A stretch of 64,000 nt of DNA from DATFYM01 sp035315065 (GCA_035315065.1 DATFYM010000168.1:1-64000), one strand, 5' to 3'; shown: positions 33,262-43,286, counted from the stretch's first letter. Notes: generated by a model not told the origin, from the sequence alone. A program made the numbers and translations.

Positions 33262-35358
33262 TCATGTCAAATTGAATACGGGGCGGCCTTCCATCCAGGC
33301 CGGCCGCTCCACGCCAAACAGTTCGAGCACCGTGGGCGCCATGTCTTCAATGCCCGGGTCCTGGGCCTCGATCTTGCGATTCGAAAAGAGCACTCCCGGA
33401 ACCAGCACGGGGTCGACCGAATGATCGCCACTCCATGCCTTGCAGTTGTCCTCGAAAACCCTCGCTGTCACCCTGCCTACCGCGGCGTCCCACGACGTGC
33501 GGTAGCCGTCGCTGTACCCTATAATGAGGTCTGGCGCTTCAGCCAGATACGGCCCTCGGTAGAGGGCACTGCTTGCGTAGACGTTCTGAATCCCGATGGC
33601 ATTCTGCTCCTCGTCCCTGAGATTGGTGAGCTTCCGGATCAGTTCCTGCTTGAGGGCCTCGGCTTCCGCTCCCGATTTCACCGTGCCCTGTGCTTCGCGA
33701 CCCTTCAGATTAAGGTATAGACCGCCGAGACCTAGCGTGTAGGCGCGCGTACGACCCCAATCCACTCCCTTGAAATATCGGCCGCTCTCGGTGGCGCCAT
33801 TTTCGAGCTCCAGATAACCATTGTCCCGCAACCACGCATTCAGGTTGATACCCCGGCGGAAGGAAGCGAATCCATGGTCGGATAACACGAAAACAACCGT
33901 GTCAGGATCGACGTGCTCGAGCGCCAGCCCAACCAGTTTGTCTACCCGTTGATAGAGGTCCTCGATGGTGTGGGCATAAGGGCTCGTGCCGTCGGCAGCG
34001 CCGCTTAGGTATCGGTAAAACATGTGCTGCACGCGGTCGCTGGTATCAAAGACGCAGGCCACAACGCCACGACGAGTTTTCTCCAGAGCGTTTCGGAACA
34101 TGGCCTCGCGCTCCGTCATCAGCAGATAGGATTGTTCGAGAAACTCGCCGTCACTGATGACGCCCTCGTTCAGCGCCCAGGTGTCCTCGGCCATACCCAG
34201 GGTGGAATAGGTGCCGAGCGCCTTGGCAAGATAGGCGGCGTAATACGACGGGTGGCTGATCGGCAGCGCCGGTTTTTCCGGGTCGATTTGAATCGGAGAA
34301 ACGTAAAGCGAGAAATGGGGATCGCTCTCGGTCACCAGAAACCGCGCGATGCCGTTTACGTTGATGCCGAGCGCCGCCCTGAACTTCAGCTTTACCCACG
34401 GCGTGTATGTTCCCGGTACCAGCGGGTGAGAGACATCCTGAATATCGAGCACCGGGCCGTTTCGTTCGATTCGGATACGAAACGGAATTGCCAGGGGGCC
34501 GCCGTTCTCATGCAGAATGTCTTCCGGGCCTTCCAACGACCCTTCCAGACCGTCGGCGGTCCGCTTCAACGGGTATCGGCTACCGCTTTCGAAAGTGGCC
34601 TCGCCCACGCGGGTGGTGAACTGGGAAAAGCTACCTTGCGTGCCTCGGAGGTCGGGAGTGGACATCGCCGAAAGCAGTCTGCCGTTGAACTTGTCGGGGG
34701 GGAACGTAATGGGTACCCGAATGATGGTGGACCCGATCTGTTGTTTCCCGAGCAGGGTCCAAAAGGGCACACTCTTGCGCCTCATCTCCACATGTGACCC
34801 CGAAAGTGGAATGCGCAGGCGCCCCAACTTCAGAACCCGCTCCGGTGGGTAGACCTTCGCCGCCGCCAACTCCGGAACGTAACTCTTCATGTTCCGATTC
34901 AGAAAATCGAAGATATTGTGCTTGGCGGGATTCACGCCCGTGGCGAAGGTAGACCACGCCACCGGGGAAAGCGCCGGGAAGGTGGTCCGGAGCCGCGAAT
35001 ACGAACCTTGCTCCTTGAGCCGCGAAAGGTTCGGCAGCTTGCCTTCAGCCATGAACCGCTCCGCGAGCCTCGGATCCAGGCCGTCCAATCCCAGAAAGAT
35101 AACCTTCTTCACGTGGGCCTTGCGGAAGCCGCCGCGGCGGCGCACCAGCCGCCATGCCATCCGGATGGGCCACGAAAGGAGCGAAAAAAAATTGAGAAGG
35201 AAGCCGACCAGCAGGCTCAGGAAAGAACCCAGAAACGCGAATCCGGCGCCAGGACCCACATAACAAAGCAGCACGCCATTCGAGTGTCCGTGATGCGTCA
35301 GCAGGTAGATGGCGCAACCAAGCAGCACCGCGCCGCGGCCCAAGTCGTCACGCCTCAT
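33262..35358 (-). CDS. Membrane-anchored alkaline phosphatase family protein
   Basis: This 698-residue paralogue of the downstream lipoprotein has two hydrophobic segments near the N-terminus (about 7-20 and 29-60). The catalytic domain follows: VIFLGLDGLDPRLAERF, TTFPALSPVAWSTFATGVNPAKHNIFDFL and VLSDHGFASFRRGINLNAWL. It overlaps the upstream sulfatase-like gene by 4 bp and is separated from the lipoprotein gene by 10 bp, so they are co-translated. Presence of two type I phosphodiesterases with different anchors suggests a division of labour at the two faces of an envelope compartment, which is inference. Confidence 0.9.
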   Translation of the reverse strand: MRRDDLGRGAVLLGCAIYLLTHHGHSNGVLLCYVGPGAGFAFLGSFLSLLVGFLLNFFSLLSWPIRMAWRLVRRRGGFRKAHVKKVIFLGLDGLDPRLAERFMAEGKLPNLSRLKEQGSYSRLRTTFPALSPVAWSTFATGVNPAKHNIFDFLNRNMKSYVPELAAAKVYPPERVLKLGRLRIPLSGSHVEMRRKSVPFWTLLGKQQIGSTIIRVPITFPPDKFNGRLLSAMSTPDLRGTQGSFSQFTTRVGEATFESGSRYPLKRTADGLEGSLEGPEDILHENGGPLAIPFRIRIERNGPVLDIQDVSHPLVPGTYTPWVKLKFRAALGINVNGIARFLVTESDPHFSLYVSPIQIDPEKPALPISHPSYYAAYLAKALGTYSTLGMAEDTWALNEGVISDGEFLEQSYLLMTEREAMFRNALEKTRRGVVACVFDTSDRVQHMFYRYLSGAADGTSPYAHTIEDLYQRVDKLVGLALEHVDPDTVVFVLSDHGFASFRRGINLNAWLRDNGYLELENGATESGRYFKGVDWGRTRAYTLGLGGLYLNLKGREAQGTVKSGAEAEALKQELIRKLTNLRDEEQNAIGIQNVYASSALYRGPYLAEAPDLIIGYSDGYRTSWDAAVGRVTARVFEDNCKAWSGDHSVDPVLVPGVLFSNRKIEAQDPGIEDMAPTVLELFGVERPAWMEGRPVFNLT

Positions 35359-36215
35359 CGCAGCTTCCCTTCCAGGAACGGAACTTCCCAGACTTTTTCA
35401 TGGTGGATGGGCCCATGCCCGAAGTATCCGTCCTCCCCGAACAGCTCTCCGTGGTCGGCGGTAATCGTGACGAACGTGTTTTTGGGGACGGTATCGAAAA
35501 GCTCCTCTACCACGCCGTCGAGGTATTTAACGGCTGCGATTTGACGCTGCCGAAGCTCTTCCAGTTTACGGTTGTCAAAGAACTTGTCCTTGCGTGTTCG
35601 CAGTTTGCCGCCCACCACCTCATCATCCAAGTGCTTGAAGACGCCGTGCACTCCGCTGATTCGCGGCCATTGGTCCGGTGGCTCATCCGGCAAAGCGTAG
35701 GGATAGTGCGTCTCCCCCACGTTCAAGAGGAAGAAATTGGGCTGCTCCCCCGAAAACTTCATCTGCCGGACCATGGCCCGCATGTCGTTGTGCTTCTCCA
35801 TGAGCTTATAGCTGTCAAAGCCCGTGTTGAGGATCGTCTTCGGGTTCAGAACGGGCAACGAAACCATCGCCTGAGTCCGGTAGCCCAGGGTGTCATTCAG
35901 GAAAGTCGGCAGGAACAACTTCGGGACGAGCGATTTGAATTCGATATTCTTGCAGCCAAGGCGCTCGTTAAATTTTAGGATATCCTTCTTGTAGTACTCC
36001 GAAGCGTACACGTGCCGGGGACTGGTATGCGGCATCAGTCCGATCAACAGGTTGTAATGTGAAGGAGACGTCCAGGAAGCATAGGACCAGCGTTTTTGGA
36101 CCTTTCCTAACTTCTTGATAGTGCGGGGCCGGGCGCGCATGAAGGAGTCGTAGCGGCAACTATCGAACACCACGAGAACGTAGTTGTTACGCACGGACCT
36201 TGAAGAAACCGTCAT
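35355..36215 (-). CDS. Sulfatase/alkaline phosphatase-like protein
   Basis: This 286-residue protein of the alkaline phosphatase superfamily has NNYVLVVFDSCRYDSFM with the N-terminal metal ligand, SWTSPSHYNLLIGLMPH with the nucleophile region, and TITADHGELFGEDGYFGHG with the C-terminal ligands. The residue set TSPSH lacks the CxPSR signature of true sulfatases, so a phosphatase or phosphotransferase is more likely. The start at 36215 is chosen because AAGGAAC lies just upstream; the frame is open to 36278. It is short for the superfamily but has both ends. Confidence 0.87.
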   Translation of the reverse strand: MTVSSRSVRNNYVLVVFDSCRYDSFMRARPRTIKKLGKVQKRWSYASWTSPSHYNLLIGLMPHTSPRHVYASEYYKKDILKFNERLGCKNIEFKSLVPKLFLPTFLNDTLGYRTQAMVSLPVLNPKTILNTGFDSYKLMEKHNDMRAMVRQMKFSGEQPNFFLLNVGETHYPYALPDEPPDQWPRISGVHGVFKHLDDEVVGGKLRTRKDKFFDNRKLEELRQRQIAAVKYLDGVVEELFDTVPKNTFVTITADHGELFGEDGYFGHGPIHHEKVWEVPFLEGKLR

Positions 36216-36365
36216 CAATTTGTGTTCCTTGGACGAGTGTTCAACGTCAATGAGCGCGCCACCAAAATGATACAACACCGTCAGTCCGTCCTAGCCGTCG
36301 AAAACAGATTCCGCGTATTCACGGTCATAGGACCTACTTCCTACAGCACCTCCCTGTGGCTCGCG

Positions 36366-38609
36366 CTATTGCACATAGCCGAGCGCTCTCAGCCGCTCCA
36401 GGCTGCGCTTGTCCAGGTCAAGAGGTCGATGCTGCTCGAGCCCGCGCGGAGCCGTGGCGGCCCAGGCAGATAGCCGATCTGCAAGTGCTGCTGTGCGAGG
36501 GTCGTCCGTTCGGTACTGGTTGCACGTTTCGCCGGGGTCGGCCGCCAAGTCGTAGAGTTCGGGGGAACCTTGACTCCAGGTGATCAATTCCGAGCCGCCG
36601 GCATAGATGCCCTGCCGGACGCCCCGAAACCTCCGATTCAACGAAGGCACCAAGGGACCTGCGATGGCGTAGCTGTAGACAACATCGGAATCTTCGGTGC
36701 GGGGAAAACGCAAGCTCTTCCCCTGCACCCCGGTCGGCAGGGCACACGCCACAACGTCCAGGATTGTAGGCATGATATCAACTTGGCTTACCAGGGCATC
36801 TACTTGGTGTGATTCGCGCTGACCGGGGTATTTGATCAGGAGCGGCACGTGCACGTGGGTCTGGTAAACGGAGCCTACCGCATGGTCTATGAGGTCATGC
36901 TCGCCCAATCCCTCACCATGATCTCCAACGATAATGATCATTGAGTCATCGTATAACCCCAATTCACGCAATCGGGCCAACAGGTTTCCTATCTCTTCAT
37001 CCTCACATGCAATTGCGCCGTCGTATTGGGAAACGAGGTCAGCCCTTTCCGCCGCGCTGAGGTGGCGCTCGCCTCTGTGCACGGCCTGCGCCACCTCCCG
37101 AAAGTCGCTGATCTTGAAATGCCGATCACGACCAGGGAACCGGGTGCTAAACCGGTGTTGAAGCACGTAGGGTCGGTGCGCGTCCATGTAGTTGAGGAAA
37201 AGGAAAAGAGGCCCGGTATGCCTGGCCTCCTCTAGCAGGGCAAATGCGCGCCGGTTGATGTCCGCCGCACGGAGGGTTAGCGCTTCAAAAGCATCCGTAT
37301 CTATGGCGAGGCTCAAGAGACGCCGGGCAGCTTCACGAATGTAGAACGGCTCGTCGAGGGGGACGGCCAACGGTACCGGCCTGCGTCGGTCGTAAGCCGC
37401 AAAGCCCCGGGCAAACCCCAGCGAAGGCGCAAGATTATCCCAATTCGCAACCACGGCCACCGTGGAATAGCCGTTGGAACGCAACACCTGCGCCAGAGTG
37501 GCACAATGCAGAGCTATAGGGCGGCCGAATGGATACGCTGGCGGCGCGAAATCTGCGCCATGCCAGAGCGGGTAGAGCCCTGTGAATAGCGACGCATGCG
37601 TCGGCACCGTCCAGTCTGAAGTCGCTATGGCGCGCCTGTAAATTGTCGCCCCGCGCACGAAATCCCTCAGGTGCGGCGTCGTATCGCGTTCGTATCCGTA
37701 AACGGACAGATGATCGGCCCGGACCGTGTCCATTACGATCAACACCACATTGCTTTTCACAGAAGAAGCCTTCATTCCAGCAGGCCGGCCCACATGAACC
37801 CGGGGAGTTATTCCTGAAAGTACGACACCAAGCAGCAAGATTGCCATCCCTGCCAGAACGCCCCACCGCCCGACTCTCCCTCTCCGATAGAATCTCTCAC
37901 GATGCCACAAGGCTGACAAGGCGAGAGTTAGCCCTAGCGCCGCCAAAGACACTCCCATCTTGAGAACCTTCGAATGCTGAGGCAGAGCTTCGCGACTGAC
38001 GTATGAGGGGATGAGGAGCAGCAGAGTTACCGTCCAGGGGTTTGCCAGAAACGCCGTGCTCTCCAGCCAAGGACGCGAGGCCAGGGCTCCGGCAAATAAT
38101 GCCGCAAGCGTAACTGCAATTGCCAAGGACACCCGTTCGGACGAGTGCAGCGGCCAGGCCGAGATCAGATTAGCCGCGAACGCTGCAGTTATCGTCAGGA
38201 CCGCAATAATCTCCTGCGCCTTCGTGAAACTGCTGTCCCTATGCCGTCCGACCCACGTCAGTAGCGCGCCACTGCCGCTCCCAACAATCAGTCCAATAAG
38301 CGCGTATACACCGAAGAGCAGGGCGATGGCCGACCACTGCCATCCCAGTACTGTGGTGCCGGGCTCCAGTAACGCGGGAACAGTGCATGTCAACACGAAC
38401 TCGACTATCCCGTAGACCAGCCACGCCCAGAGCTCACACCCTGCGCCAGCAAGGACGTTACGCATTATCGGGAGTCTCCTGCTCAATACGCCCACCTCCT
38501 GGTCCAAGTCCATCGCCAAGTATTCTCGCTCCATCAACCAACCTCTGCCCCTCAGAACACGCGACCCGTCAAAAAGGAGAGCTGTGGCAACCGGCATGAA
38601 GCGTCTCAT
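36366..38609 (-). CDS. Polytopic membrane sulfatase-like protein
   Basis: This 747-residue protein has about seven N-terminal membrane segments between residues 55 and 270, then a sulfatase/alkaline phosphatase-type domain. The domain shows VVLIVMDTVRADHLSVYGYERDTTPHL, TSDWTVPTHASLFTGLYPLWHG and IVGDHGEGLGEHDLIDH. The nucleophile position is a threonine (WTVPTH), as in LTA-synthase-like transferases and not in formylglycine sulfatases. It ends ERLRALGYVQ. It is the first gene of the six-gene minus-strand operon. A role in modifying a lipid or polysaccharide at the outer face of the inner membrane is plausible. The exact start codon is uncertain. Confidence 0.88.
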   Translation of the reverse strand: MRRFMPVATALLFDGSRVLRGRGWLMEREYLAMDLDQEVGVLSRRLPIMRNVLAGAGCELWAWLVYGIVEFVLTCTVPALLEPGTTVLGWQWSAIALLFGVYALIGLIVGSGSGALLTWVGRHRDSSFTKAQEIIAVLTITAAFAANLISAWPLHSSERVSLAIAVTLAALFAGALASRPWLESTAFLANPWTVTLLLLIPSYVSREALPQHSKVLKMGVSLAALGLTLALSALWHRERFYRRGRVGRWGVLAGMAILLLGVVLSGITPRVHVGRPAGMKASSVKSNVVLIVMDTVRADHLSVYGYERDTTPHLRDFVRGATIYRRAIATSDWTVPTHASLFTGLYPLWHGADFAPPAYPFGRPIALHCATLAQVLRSNGYSTVAVVANWDNLAPSLGFARGFAAYDRRRPVPLAVPLDEPFYIREAARRLLSLAIDTDAFEALTLRAADINRRAFALLEEARHTGPLFLFLNYMDAHRPYVLQHRFSTRFPGRDRHFKISDFREVAQAVHRGERHLSAAERADLVSQYDGAIACEDEEIGNLLARLRELGLYDDSMIIIVGDHGEGLGEHDLIDHAVGSVYQTHVHVPLLIKYPGQRESHQVDALVSQVDIMPTILDVVACALPTGVQGKSLRFPRTEDSDVVYSYAIAGPLVPSLNRRFRGVRQGIYAGGSELITWSQGSPELYDLAADPGETCNQYRTDDPRTAALADRLSAWAATAPRGLEQHRPLDLDKRSLERLRALGYVQ

Positions 38610-38987
38610 TTAGTTGCCGAGCCATACACCAAGTCAGTCCAGCCGGGACTTCCACGTTGGCGTCCTAAGCCACAGTATAGACCCTCCCGGCTCGTTCGTA
38701 GACCGCAATTCCACAGTCCGGTCGCCAGCACACTCCATCCAGCAGCCGGATGTGCAGCCTTCACACCCGCATGAGTATTGATGACGGCGACCATTTGAAG
38801 CTTCGGATTGCAGCTAAAATGGAGACGTTGGTCGAAATCTTCCCGACGCACTTAACTGGTCTTGTCTTCCCGTCCCCTTTCTCCTTATCGGATTGCGTAT
38901 TCACCTCAGAGTAAGAGTCCGCAGGAAAGAAGGACAAGGTCGCATTCAGGCCGATGCGGCGCCCCGGCTGACTTTCCCAATAGCCAC
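38610..38987. other. Intergenic region with a decayed copy of the TPR gene 3' end
   Basis: The minus strand at about 38875-38971 encodes, across one missing base, IGLNATLSFFPADSYSEV, which matches IGLNPTLSFFSVDRYAKV near the end of the TPR protein encoded at 38988-42224. This is the tail of a second TPR paralogue whose body has been lost. Nothing else is recognised; an 81-residue frame at 38606-38851 has no support. Confidence 0.65.
38925..38971 (-). pseudogene. Degenerate remnant of a TPR paralogue tail
   Basis: About 43 of 47 positions match the gene segment at 39081-39130, with one base deleted. The differences beyond that segment keep codon structure, so it derives from a diverged paralogue and not from a recent local copy. 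Confidence 0.65.
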
Positions 38988-41900
38988 TTACCCTGCCGAG
39001 TCTACGGAACCCTTCTCTAGTGCGGTCCCGCTGCTCTGATCTTCCTCGGATTCCTTTTTCACCTTGGCGTACCGGTCGACGGAAAAGAAGGACAAGGTCG
39101 GATTCAGGCCGATGCCGGCGCCCCGGCTGATCTTCAGTATGGTGACTTCGCTAGCCTTTTCCACGGGACTCTTCTCCAGCGAAATGCCGCTGATCTTGAA
39201 CTTCGAGAGTTGCGGCAGACACAGAGCCGCCAGCATGAACATCAGCGATCCGAACGTGAGGGCGACATAATACTTCACATCGTTGAGCCGTCCGCCGCGG
39301 AAAAAGCTGAACTGAGTGACCAGCAAGACTATCAAGGACAAAGCCACCAGAACCCAGGGGCCGGCATCCTCTAAAAACGTAGCCGGCGATTGACTGGACT
39401 TGTCCTTGAGCTTGTCCAGCGCCCGTTTGGCTCTCAGATACTCGGGGTCGCCGGCCGTGCACCCGGCTTTCTTGCACCTGTTCAGGCAGGATTGAAAATC
39501 GTTCCCCACATCCTGGATAAGCTTTCTCTTCCTCGCCCAACGTCGGAGGCTCGGCCCGTGATCTTTGGCTTGCTCAGCCTGATAAAGCTTGACCCGGGTA
39601 TAACCTCGGGAATAGCAGACCGCGGCCAGCTCTTTTTCTCGCAGCACCTTCGAAGCCTCGCCGCTCGCGGAAAGCGCCACCGCCGCGTTAAAGTTCTCGA
39701 TCGCCTCCTCGTACAGGTCGGTCTCGCCGTCTTCACCCATGGCCGTGTAGACTTCTCCCAATCCAATCTTGGACTCGACGTGCTGCGGAGCAACCGCCAG
39801 AATGTTTTGGTACTCCGATTCGGCCTTATCGACCCGGTTGGCCTTGAGATAGGCGCCGGCGAGGTAGGCTCGGGCTTTGAGGTTGTCCGGGTCGCGCCGG
39901 CAAGCCTCCTGAAAGTACTTCACCGCTCTTTCGAAGTTCTCCGTCCGCATCCCCAAAACCCCCAAATTGATGCAGACGTCCGGGGAGTCACCCTGCGGGT
40001 CGAGCTCCCGCGCCTTCACCAGGTCTTCTTCTGCTTCCTTGTAGTCCTCCATCAGAAGTTCGAGCTCGCCTCTTTGCAGGTGGTAGTCTGCCTGCTCGGA
40101 TTCTTTCAGTTGGTCGGCCAGCAGACGCCGCGCCTCGACGTAAGTCTCCCGCGCCTTCCAATACGCCCCCGCTCGATCCTGCGCGTTGTCCCGCTGGGCC
40201 AGGTAGAGGTTAACTTGACCGATCCGAATTCCGATGTGGTCCGGTTTGAGTTTAAGGCCGTCTTTGTAAGCAGCCTCCGCTTCCTCAAACTGCCAGAATA
40301 TCTGGTGCAGCAGGGTACCGTAGTATTGGAACAGGTCGGCGTCCTGAGACGGGCCGTCTTTGGCCTTGGCGCGCTCATAGGCGTCACACGCATTCTTCCA
40401 TTCGTGCCAGGCGTCCTTGTATTTCCCTTGGCCCCACAGGTAGGAGGCGACGTTGTGGTATGCGTAGGCATAATCACGGTCCAGTTCGATGGCCTTCCGT
40501 TGCTTGGCAATCGCCTCTGCATAGCATCGCTGATTGGCGAGGGCGGCTCCCCACCCGAAGTAGGCATAGGCGCGAATCGGCTTGAGCTCCACCTCCGCTT
40601 CGGGCTCGACCCGGGTTCCCGGCGGGTCTTGAGTAGCTTTCTCGTATTGTTTGGCCGCCTCCACGTACTGCTTCAGCGAGTGGTGGGCGCTGCCCCACCA
40701 ATAGTAAAGAGTGGCGATTGCAGCCGGGTTCGAAGTGTCAGGACAGCTCCTGGCATGGCGGAATCGGTCGATGGCGTCCTTGTGTTTTTGGAGGTAACAA
40801 AGTGCCACACCGCAATTGAGGTAGGCGTAGAATTCGTCCTGGATGTCGATCGCTCGTTGATATTTGAGAATGGCCTCGTCGTACTTTCTCAGAGCATACA
40901 GCGCATTGCCCCAGGAGGTGTAGGCATTGGCCCGATCTTCCTCCTTCAATCCCTCGATGTTCGCCTGGAGTCTCCGGGTCAGGCTTTCCCGGTCGATCTG
41001 GCTGATCTGAGCGAGCCTGGCCACCAGATCGTCGAATCTTGCGGATTTCGCGTCCAGGCGCATCCCCTCCAGGTACCGGTCGGCAGCTTCCTTGTACGTT
41101 CGTTCCGCTTGTGCCGCTTCACGTTGAGTCTTCCCCAGCTCGCTCAGGGCGTCGCCCCAATTGTTGTAGGCCCGCACATAGTCTGGTTTGAGTGCCGTCG
41201 CCTGACGATAGTGATCCGCGGCCTCCAGATGTCGGTTCAGGCGCTGGAGAGACAGCCCCCAATTGTTGTGCGCGTCGGCAGCAATCTCAGGGAACTGCAC
41301 GGCCCGCTCGAACTGGACAAGCGAGTCCTCGTATCGTTCCAGGTAGAACGCAGCCAAACCCCAACCATTGTACGCCCCGCCAATTCGCGGGTTCTCTTTC
41401 GTGGCCCGCTCGTATTTCTCGATGGCTTCCCGGTACCGCTTCAGGCGTAGGAGAGAGTTGCCCCAGTTGAAGTAGGCAGTGGAGAAATGGGGATCGATCT
41501 CCGTGGCCGTGCGGTAACATTCGATCGCCTGGTCTTCTTTCCTCTGGGCCGCGAACGCAGCGCCCAGGTTGCTGTGGGCTTCGACGTACTTGGGATTGAT
41601 GCTTGTCGCTTGGCGGAAACACTCGATCGCTTGATCGTATTGCTTCTGGTCGGCGAGCGCATTGCCCAGGTTGTTGTGGGCTTCGGCGTAGCTTGGGTTG
41701 ATCCTAATCGCGTGGCGGTAACACTCGATCGCCTGGTCATATTTCTGCTGGGCAGCGAGCGCAAGGCCCATGTTGTTGTAGGCCGAGGCGTAGTTCGGAT
41801 TGATCCTTGTCGCCTGGCGGTAACACTCGATCGCCTCATCGTATCGCTTCTGGGCGGCAAGCGCATTGCCCATGGCGTTGTGCGCTTCGGTGTAGTTGGG

Positions 41901-42224
41901 ATTGATCCTTGTCGCCTGTCGATAACACTCAATTGCCTGATCCCATTCCTGCAGGGCAACGAGCGCGATTCCCATGGCGTGGTGGACGACGGCGTCGTTC
42001 GGGGCAATCTTCACGGCCTGCCGAAGCTTGTCAACCGCCTCCGGGTACTTGCCAACAAAGTAGAGCGCTACCCCCCAATAGTGCCAGGCGATGGCATTCT
42101 TGGCGTCAATCTCTTTGGCATCCAAGGCGCGCTGGAACTCTTCGATAGCCTTGGACGCCTCGTCCGCGTCGACCAGAGCGATCGCGGATTGCAGGTGACT
42201 TGGGGTGGTCGTTTCCGTTGCCAT
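38988..42224 (-). CDS. Giant TPR protein with C-terminal membrane anchor
   Basis: This 1,078-residue protein consists mainly of tetratricopeptide repeats. From about residue 45 a run of near-identical 34-residue units occurs, each with AIECYRQATRINPNYTEAHNAMGNALAAQ-like sequence (longest exact unit shared is under 20 residues). More diverged repeats continue to about 900. Two membrane segments (VALSLIVLLVTQFSFF and ALTFGSLMFMLAALCLPQL) lie near 975-1020, followed by a short tail. It likely scaffolds proteins at the membrane. It lies upstream of and in the same direction as the phosphatase operon, about 380 bp away, so a shared role is possible. Confidence 0.9.
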   Translation of the reverse strand: MATETTTPSHLQSAIALVDADEASKAIEEFQRALDAKEIDAKNAIAWHYWGVALYFVGKYPEAVDKLRQAVKIAPNDAVVHHAMGIALVALQEWDQAIECYRQATRINPNYTEAHNAMGNALAAQKRYDEAIECYRQATRINPNYASAYNNMGLALAAQQKYDQAIECYRHAIRINPSYAEAHNNLGNALADQKQYDQAIECFRQATSINPKYVEAHSNLGAAFAAQRKEDQAIECYRTATEIDPHFSTAYFNWGNSLLRLKRYREAIEKYERATKENPRIGGAYNGWGLAAFYLERYEDSLVQFERAVQFPEIAADAHNNWGLSLQRLNRHLEAADHYRQATALKPDYVRAYNNWGDALSELGKTQREAAQAERTYKEAADRYLEGMRLDAKSARFDDLVARLAQISQIDRESLTRRLQANIEGLKEEDRANAYTSWGNALYALRKYDEAILKYQRAIDIQDEFYAYLNCGVALCYLQKHKDAIDRFRHARSCPDTSNPAAIATLYYWWGSAHHSLKQYVEAAKQYEKATQDPPGTRVEPEAEVELKPIRAYAYFGWGAALANQRCYAEAIAKQRKAIELDRDYAYAYHNVASYLWGQGKYKDAWHEWKNACDAYERAKAKDGPSQDADLFQYYGTLLHQIFWQFEEAEAAYKDGLKLKPDHIGIRIGQVNLYLAQRDNAQDRAGAYWKARETYVEARRLLADQLKESEQADYHLQRGELELLMEDYKEAEEDLVKARELDPQGDSPDVCINLGVLGMRTENFERAVKYFQEACRRDPDNLKARAYLAGAYLKANRVDKAESEYQNILAVAPQHVESKIGLGEVYTAMGEDGETDLYEEAIENFNAAVALSASGEASKVLREKELAAVCYSRGYTRVKLYQAEQAKDHGPSLRRWARKRKLIQDVGNDFQSCLNRCKKAGCTAGDPEYLRAKRALDKLKDKSSQSPATFLEDAGPWVLVALSLIVLLVTQFSFFRGGRLNDVKYYVALTFGSLMFMLAALCLPQLSKFKISGISLEKSPVEKASEVTILKISRGAGIGLNPTLSFFSVDRYAKVKKESEEDQSSGTALEKGSVDSAG

Positions 42225-42371
42225 ACTTTAGTCCTCTAGCCCCGATAGGCTATCTGGCTTCACCATGCTTTCTGGGCGGCCCGGATAACTCGTTCATCGG
42301 CCCAGATGCTGCTCCCTGCGCGACGACTCGACCGTACTATACACCCGCCGCCCCCTGCATACAACGCTCAG

Positions 42372-42512
42372 AAGGGCTGAAGAAATCGGAAGAACAAAAG
42401 AGTTTCTCGCCAAGGCACAAAGGTTCGCAAAGCAAACAACGAAGTTCTTCTTTGCGACTCTTCGCTGCTTTGCGACTTTGCGAGAAACTTCTCATTTCTT
42501 CACAGCCTCTCA
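42372..42512. repeat. Long imperfect inverted repeat before the cytochrome gene
   Basis: AAGAAATCGGAAGAACAAAA and AGAGTTTCTCGCCAAGGCAC face CTTTGCGACTTTGCGAGAAA and CTTCTCATTTCTTCACAGCC. It is of the same general kind as the CACAGAG hairpins at 62268-62550. Confidence 0.75.
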
Positions 42513-42788
42513 GCCCATGCTTCAGGGCACGCACATAAGATGCGGTCATGCGGAACGACGATAGGCTGCTCCTATCTTCTCCCGGCAATCTTAGGTCTCC
42601 ACGCCAGCCAAGTTGCAGCAAATGCAGCATCGATCGCTCGGAAAAGCCCGGTTGTGACGCCAGTCACAACCGGGCGTGACGCCAGTCATATAACCGCCGA
42701 ACCGCTGGGGGCTACTTTACTGCTGAAGGCGCGGAGCCTCGGTTTCTCGCGGCCGACCAGCGTCCTTCGCCCCAGTGGAGGTGCGATT

Positions 42789-43286
42789 ATGTCTGCCAAG
42801 TATATCGTCGGAGCGCTCATCTTTTTCTCTGGCCTGGGCATTTTCTGGGCGCAAGAGGCGCAAAAGCCCACCGCATTGCCGCCGCCGCAAAGCCCTCATA
42901 GTTACAAGATCACACCTGAGGAATCGGCGCGCAAGAACCCGGTGAAGTTCACCGAGAACTCGGTGGCACGAGGCAAGAAAATCTACTCGTCGCAATGCAC
43001 GATGTGCCACGGGCAGAATGCCGACGGCAAGGGCGACGCCGTAGCGGAGATGAACATCACGCCGCCTGACTTCACCAAGCCGGACACGCTGAAGGACCGC
43101 ACCGATGGCGACCTCTTTGCGATCCTCTCCCAGGGCTCCGGCAACATGCCCGGACAGCAAGACCGCATGAAGGAAAAGCAGAAGTGGGACCTGATCAACT
43201 TCCTGCGCGCCACCAGCGGCAAGGTGCCGGCGAAATCCACCGGGCCCGAGCCTGACGAGAATATCGTCACTGTGCCCCAGAACTGA
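42789..43286 (+). CDS. Small c-type cytochrome
   Basis: This 165-residue protein has an N-terminal signal/anchor segment (YIVGALIFFSGLGIFWA) and one haem c site, CTMCH, near residue 69, followed by GQNADGKGDA. The C-terminal Met ligand is likely in GNMPGQQDRM. It resembles single-haem cytochromes of the cytochrome c class I type that serve as electron carriers outside the cytoplasmic membrane. The start at 42789 is chosen because the hydrophobic leader begins there; the frame is open from 42540 through a repeat. No oxidase gene is nearby. Confidence 0.9.
   Translation: MSAKYIVGALIFFSGLGIFWAQEAQKPTALPPPQSPHSYKITPEESARKNPVKFTENSVARGKKIYSSQCTMCHGQNADGKGDAVAEMNITPPDFTKPDTLKDRTDGDLFAILSQGSGNMPGQQDRMKEKQKWDLINFLRATSGKVPAKSTGPEPDENIVTVPQN

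Noticed and set aside
36366..38609. True formylglycine sulfatase
   Set aside because: The activating motif CxPSR is absent; the position holds WTVPTH, so a phosphatase or transferase reading is safer.
38606..38851. An 81-codon minus-strand frame before the sulfatase-like gene
   Set aside because: Composition looks random, and the region also holds a decayed TPR tail; nothing supports translation.
39390..41450. A 686-codon plus-strand frame opposite the TPR gene
   Set aside because: Antisense to regular TPR repeats; it has no independent features.
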